64,000 nucleotides of DNA from Patagioenas fasciata. Its lineage: Eukaryota > Chordata > Aves > Columbiformes > Columbidae. The notes below the pieces were generated by a model. It ran no database searches and was not told the origin of the DNA. It worked only from the letters and a program-made list of their open reading frames with translations. This document shows positions 60,101 through 64,000 of the stretch, piece after piece. Positions within the stretch are counted from its first letter, which is position 1, and each line of letters opens with the position of its first letter. The stretch is taken from assembly GCF_037038585.1 (NCBI RefSeq), contig NC_092524.1, positions 49,251,001 to 49,315,000 on the forward strand. The letters run 5' to 3'. Made by a program: the position numbers and the translations under genes.

Positions 60101-62435
60101 GATTCCCAGGTTCTGCTTCTTAACAGTACACAGCAGGGAATAAAACCCAGAATTTCTCCCTCCCGAGCACCCTCAAAATAATTGCTTGATCTCCATATTA
60201 AGACAGTTACCTGAATTTGTAAGTATCTGCTGAACAGGAGTAACACCAGCAGGGAGAGCCAACGTAGCTGCAGTGGCTGCAGCACTCTGAAATACAAGAA
60301 AAGCTTTTCAACCACAGACATTATCACCAGTGTTTCATCTCACAACACACTGCCTGAAAATATGTAACTTTTTATTGCTGTTTACAACGTTTGCACACTG
60401 TTTTCTGCAGGTATTTAAATGCAAACATTAATCAACTGTACATTATACTACATATAAAAATTATTTTCCTTCCTCCTTAATAGGAAGATGACTGGAGCAA
60501 CAATCACTAAGCATCACACCTTAACGCAGCTCCATGTGGTTTCTTGGTTTATCTGCAAGCTCAGCAGACTTTTTTCTCTTCTGTCTTCTCTGTTGATCTA
60601 CTAATAGAGTACAACACTGCATTGCTCATATGGCAACTTTACTTACACTTTTTCAAAGCGGCTAAAGACAGGGCCCTGTGAATCTGAAGAAACATAAGGT
60701 ACTGAACCAACCAGGTTTGCACTTTTCTTCGTTCTGTAAATTATTTGCATTTCAAGTCCCACATAACACAGCTCTTTTGAGTGAATATATGCACACAGCG
60801 TACTGACTGTTCAGAGAATGACTATCTTTTTCTCTCAAGTCAGCTGGTTAGAAGAGAAAGCTGAAGACTGTCAATGGGTAATGATTTGAACTTGCAAGGA
60901 AATTGAATTCCAACACAATTATGGGAGCTCCAAACACAAAAATCTGCTTTAAGTCCTCAACTCTCCCTTAAGGGAAATGGATTTCTCCGGAGACCTCTCC
61001 ATTTCAAAGGTTTGACTTAAGCTGCCTATGGGAAAGCCTCCCTTTCCTACTATAAAGGAACCATGGCTCTTTGCTACTGAAAGGAGTTAAACTTTATTAC
61101 TGAGTAGAGCACATACTTCCTGTTTATAAGATAAATGATCTCCCCATATCAGCTGGTCAATCTATTAGTTACAACTGCCAAAATTAGAGATCACCACACA
61201 AAACTGGAAAGTGTTTGCATCCTCACATCCCAAAGGCAGATGAGTAACTCTCCTTACTCTCTGCCTTCCAAGGTATTCAAGGTCAGATACATTCTTTAGT
61301 ACCAACTTAAATGCTTCTAATAAACACATACAGTAATTCCAAATCAATTCTGTAACTATTTGCTGAACAGCAGTCTTCTGCAGTATGCAATTCATCTACA
61401 TTTTGACAGCAGCAGAGTTTTAAAAGCATGGCATACTCATTTTTGCAATACTCACTAACAAGATGTAAGTCAATAAGACAGAAAAAAATGTTTAACTGTT
61501 GGACTTACGAAGTCACAAATCACATTGAAATGTGATATAAGAAAGCATATAAGAAAAAGGTATTGTCAATGTGTTCTCAGCCTCTGGGTAAATCATGCTA
61601 TTTGAGCAACCAAGTTCAGTGTGTTTTTCTATAATAAGGTCAGCAGGTAATGGAGAAGTGAAGGCTAAGCAAGCTGTTGCAGCTTTGACTAATCATTAAA
61701 CTTTGTTTCATGTGCTTTTACCATAAAAGTGGTAAAAATGTAATAAATTCTGGTCTTAATAAATGTATTTAACTTGTATTAGCTGTTGTTATCATTGCTT
61801 TGCAAGCACTTTTTTAATTGAGTCAAGGCATTTAAAGCAAGATCAGATAACTAGAATTAACCTCTGGAGATAAAAAACTGCAACAAAAGGGTAAATGACC
61901 AGGCTCAGTTTTATATGCTATTACTAAAATAGTCAATCAAAATAATGTGACCAGTAAAGATCGATGTGAATTGCTAAATAATCTCTCATTTTATATAAGC
62001 TTAAGTTTCAGAGTAGTTAATGTTTCTTCCGGCAGCCAGCAAATACAATAGGCTTGCATCAGTTAATAGTGTTGTGCAGATTCATATCAACAGTACTCCA
62101 ATTTCTGATTAGAAAAAAAAGTTTTGGTTAAATACATTTAAAGCAGAGAATTAAGGTAAATCCTAGATTAGTTATCAAAACTGAAGCCCTGGATAACTGT
62201 TCCTAGATTGTCAGTGCAACAGCAAAACTCAGAGAAATGGCTGACAGCTTTATCAGTGTCTCCTAAATTATTTTTAAGCATCTGGTGACTAATACAAGAT
62301 TTGTGTTTACTATTTAATCAAATCAACCTACATAATGACAGTGTATGCATGTATAAACTGCTTTTCTTACCATGCCCGATGCATTCATGTGCGGTATCAG
62401 CTTGGAATCTGGCACAATAACCTGCTGCTGAGGTG
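48055..62435 (-). CDS. GTF2A1: TFIIA alpha/beta precursor, last six exons (spliced, 5' partial)
   Basis: Six exons on the - strand join in frame (794 bp, about 264 residues) and match the C-terminal two thirds of human TFIIA-alpha/beta. TFIIA is a nuclear general transcription factor that stabilises TBP on the TATA box. The precursor is cut by Taspase1 into alpha and beta subunits, which join gamma (GTF2A2). Visible parts in order: [14 protein letters not shown]; a Gln-rich linker; [10 protein letters not shown]...[20 protein letters not shown]; the Taspase1 site QVDGAGD; a Glu/Asp-rich acidic stretch; [14 protein letters not shown]; and the beta C-terminus [20 protein letters not shown]...DAEW. 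All junctions use GT-AG. The N-terminal helical domain lies beyond 64000. Confidence 0.97.
48163..52504 (-). other. GTF2A1: GTF2A1 terminal intron
   Basis: A 4.3-kb intron. It contains an AAAC/ACAC low-complexity tract (49745-49835) and otherwise AT-rich sequence. A + strand frame of 96 codons (50536-50826) shows no known domain. Confidence 0.8.
49745..49835 (+). repeat. AAAC / CA-rich low-complexity tract
   Basis: Runs of caaa, then cacac and aaaac units, inside a GTF2A1 intron. Confidence 0.9.
52505..52594 (-). CDS. GTF2A1: GTF2A1 exon (EPLNSEDD...QYDK)
   Basis: Ninety bp, phase 0 at both ends, with acceptor TTTCAG and donor GTAATC on the - strand. It encodes [20 protein letters not shown] then [10 protein letters not shown], apparently identical to human over its length. 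Confidence 0.97.
52595..55102 (-). other. GTF2A1: GTF2A1 intron
   Basis: A 2.5-kb intron. It includes a GC-richer unassigned block (53740-54250) that may be a degraded LTR or other retroelement, and poly(A/T) runs. Confidence 0.75.
53740..54250. other. Unassigned GC-richer block
   Basis: It stands out from the AT-rich intron and has overlapping frames on both strands (124 codons on -, 78 on +). Text such as gaaccaagagagaattgtgc near 54034 vaguely recalls LTR U5 regions, but no TG...CA ends, target duplication or primer site is visible. Confidence 0.25.
55103..55423 (-). CDS. GTF2A1: GTF2A1 exon with Taspase1 site and acidic region
   Basis: Phase 0 exon of 321 bp (107 codons). It begins [14 protein letters not shown] and continues through a Gln-rich stretch. 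QVDGAGD at 55202-55222 is the Taspase1 recognition site (cut after Asp), followed by the acidic run [20 protein letters not shown] and the end GQVEE. Compared with human, the Gln tract after PAAGQQQ is slightly reorganised. Confidence 0.97.
55424..56253 (-). other. GTF2A1: GTF2A1 intron
   Basis: A 0.8-kb AT-rich GT-AG intron; nothing recognised. Confidence 0.9.
56254..56387 (-). CDS. GTF2A1: GTF2A1 exon (Gln-rich)
   Basis: 134 bp with acceptor ATTACAG and donor GTAAAG on the - strand. It completes a Gly codon and encodes [20 protein letters not shown], then [16 protein letters not shown] and VQAPVIQQ. This is the glutamine-rich linker of TFIIA-alpha. Confidence 0.96.
56388..60210 (-). other. 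GTF2A1: GTF2A1 intron with large CR1
   Basis: A 3.8-kb intron, over half of it occupied by one CR1 copy (57228-59220) in the same orientation as the gene. The flanks are AT-rich without recognised features. Confidence 0.88.
57228..59220 (-). mobile_element. CR1 LINE, about 2 kb, longest copy here
   Basis: The right-to-left order on the - strand follows CR1 ORF2. First comes the pre-RT part ([15 protein letters not shown] near 58990-59050), then RT N-terminal [16 protein letters not shown] and [14 protein letters not shown]. The catalytic region reads F-A-G-D at 58079-58090, then [20 protein letters not shown] and [15 protein letters not shown], and finally the 3' end (ttaggttgc, catagaatcatt) at about 57228. 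Stops and frameshifts break it, and the usual FADD is FAGD, so the RT is dead. Confidence 0.93.
60211..60286 (-). CDS. GTF2A1: GTF2A1 exon ([14 protein letters not shown]...)
   Basis: 76 bp with TCAG acceptor and GTAACT donor on the - strand. It encodes [20 protein letters not shown] then ILTNS plus one base, identical to human as far as I recall. Confidence 0.96.
60287..62370 (-). other. GTF2A1: GTF2A1 intron
   Basis: A 2.1-kb AT-rich intron with no recognised repeat or gene. Confidence 0.85.
62371..62435 (-). CDS. GTF2A1: GTF2A1 exon ([13 protein letters not shown]...)
   Basis: 65 bp preceded on the - strand by a TTTG-repeat pyrimidine tract and TCTAG, and followed by GTAAGA. It completes an Ala codon and encodes [20 protein letters not shown] then GM. 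Human reads [20 protein letters not shown], so two extra Gln residues are present here. Confidence 0.95.
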
Positions 62436-64000
62436 CTAGAAACAAACAAACAAACAAAAGCATTTCATGGAAACTACATAGTCTGCCCAAAATAATATCC
62501 AAGCCAGAAAAACTTATAAAGAACACCACCCAAATATCAGATGAGCTTCACAACAAAGCCAGCTACTGAGCAGTCTCTGATCTTATTAAGTATTACCTTC
62601 AAGACAATCTACAACAGCAGCTCTGAGATGATAGGCTATTTTAGCTTTATTGCAAGGGCTCCAGTCACCTTTCCTGACCCAAGGTAAATCAAGAATTAAA
62701 ATATATTTCTGAAATCAAAGGTATTAGTGTATTGTTGATAAACTTGCTGATGTCCAGTATCAAAGTTCTCCAAAAGCACCGACAGTGGTTAACTCCTAAA
62801 ACAGACTTAAGCAAGGATTGTTGCAAGATGAAGAGTATGTTTACAGGATGCAGCAGTTAGCTTGAGTTAGGTCTAGTTAGCACAGCTGTCAGCATAAGCT
62901 CACTATCTTCACTGTCTTTCTAACACAGTAGCAGCAGACAAAATATCATCAACCACCTGTCCCAAACAATAAAATAGTTTTGGTGGGCTAAAGGAAATAG
63001 GTAGCTTAACTGTGAAAGCAACCTGTTGATCATATAGAAATACAAAAGTGTCCAACTCTATGGAACAAACAGGTTGCCAGTATTAATACCAGTGACAGCA
63101 AACTGGAAAACGACAGAGCAATTTGAACAAACTAATCACAGACAAGGTATCCTCCATGCAATCCTGTAACCAAGGACACTTAAGAATACTGCGGATAATT
63201 CAGTTTCTGGAAAAGATTCTGGGGAGGGAAGCACCACAACCTTGCACCATGATCTGAGGCTACCTCTCCAACCCTTAGGGAACCCGCAGAGGGCAAAAGA
63301 GCCCAAGAAAATCTTGTGACCCAGTGTGGCAGATGCACTTGACCCCCCTCCAGCCAAACCAGGAGCAGTTTGGTTCAGGTTCTAGAGGAGGCAAAAGCCT
63401 GAGCCGTAGCCAGGCCAAGAACTCCTTTTGGGAAACCTGCAAGGAAGCAGAACGGCACACTGAACACAGACACCAGGAATCACGGTGCTGACCATCTTGA
63501 TCTCCTTCTGGGACCACACCAGGCCATGCAAGGAACTACTACATCATCTCTCCCATGGAGCAGGAAGCTAAGTAATTCATAAAACTGCATGTCTGTGATT
63601 AAAGTGGTTTGATATCCTAATTTCATTTAGCCTCCACACCATCATTTGGTCGTAAGCCACAACACTGGGCAACAATAAATCAGTTTTCATTGTATTACTA
63701 TAGGTAGGAACTTAGTGCACCCTAAGACACAAGCAGGAGGGCAGGGACAACCTCCATTTAGTGGAGGGAAACCTGGTCAGTAGAGTCACAGCTATTCAGC
63801 TAAGGAGCCACTAGATGTCTTGATGAGCAGACTTCCCAGGCTCTGCTAACTGCCACTTAAACTGAGGCACTCAGATCATTTAAAGCCACGTGTATTTAGG
63901 GGTCTTAATCTCAAAATCAGTTCTACCCCAACAGTTCAAACCAATTTACATCCCACCAAAATACAAAGTACTCTAAGAAAACAAACAAACAAAACAACAA
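62436..64000 (-). other. GTF2A1: GTF2A1 upstream intron (partial)
   Basis: No further GTF2A1 exon is found up to the window end. In particular, the Gln/His-rich exon expected upstream is absent. A short GC-richer patch at 63130-63520 has - strand frames of 73-80 codons without known similarity. Confidence 0.7.

Noticed and set aside
62436-64000. Next upstream GTF2A1 exon
   Set aside because: No Gln/His-rich coding segment with splice sites was found on the - strand.
1-64000. CRISPR array, operon, phage or prokaryotic system
   Set aside because: Splicing, intron sizes and CR1 content show a vertebrate genome; no regularly spaced direct repeats were seen.

Overview
The window is vertebrate nuclear DNA, almost certainly from a bird. 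It has widely spaced exons with canonical splice signals and an AT-rich, non-operonic layout. CR1 LINEs dominate the repeats, both young copies and very old amniote-type fossils, with a few LTR-retrotransposon remnants and no Alu- or L1-like elements. The species cannot be named from the sequence alone.

Two protein-coding genes face each other tail to tail. On the + strand (970-32530) lie the last eight coding exons of the thyrotropin receptor gene TSHR, equivalent to human exons 3-10: seven short leucine-rich-repeat or hinge exons and one large exon carrying the hinge C-terminus, the seven-helix domain and the tail. Exon lengths (75, 75, 75, 78, 69, 78, 189 bp, then the terminal exon) and splice phase match the glycoprotein-hormone-receptor pattern, and the reading frame is intact. 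The first exons lie upstream of the window. On the - strand (48055-62435, probably with a 3' UTR reaching about 43850) lie the last six coding exons of GTF2A1, the TFIIA alpha/beta precursor, including its Taspase1 site and acidic region. Its 5' exons lie beyond position 64000. TSHR next to GTF2A1 in this orientation is, as far as I recall, the usual amniote arrangement.

Region by region: 1-31834 TSHR exons and introns, with CR1 copies in introns 3, 7 and 8; 31835-32530 TSHR 3' UTR; 32530-43850 intergenic DNA with a frameshifted CR1, an ancient CR1 split by a younger one, and an LTR of ERVL type; 43850-48054 likely GTF2A1 3' UTR; 48055-64000 GTF2A1 exons and introns, including a CR1 copy of about 2 kb.

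The two genes do not act in one pathway: TSHR is a cell-surface receptor coupled to cAMP signalling, GTF2A1 a general transcription factor. I found no evidence of an undescribed biological system. The most notable items are a GC-AG intron in TSHR, a nest in TSHR intron 7 where one CR1 was hit by a solo LTR and two further CR1s, a TA-flanked MITE, apparent loss of two N-glycosylation sequons in the receptor ectodomain compared with human, and several unassigned blocks.
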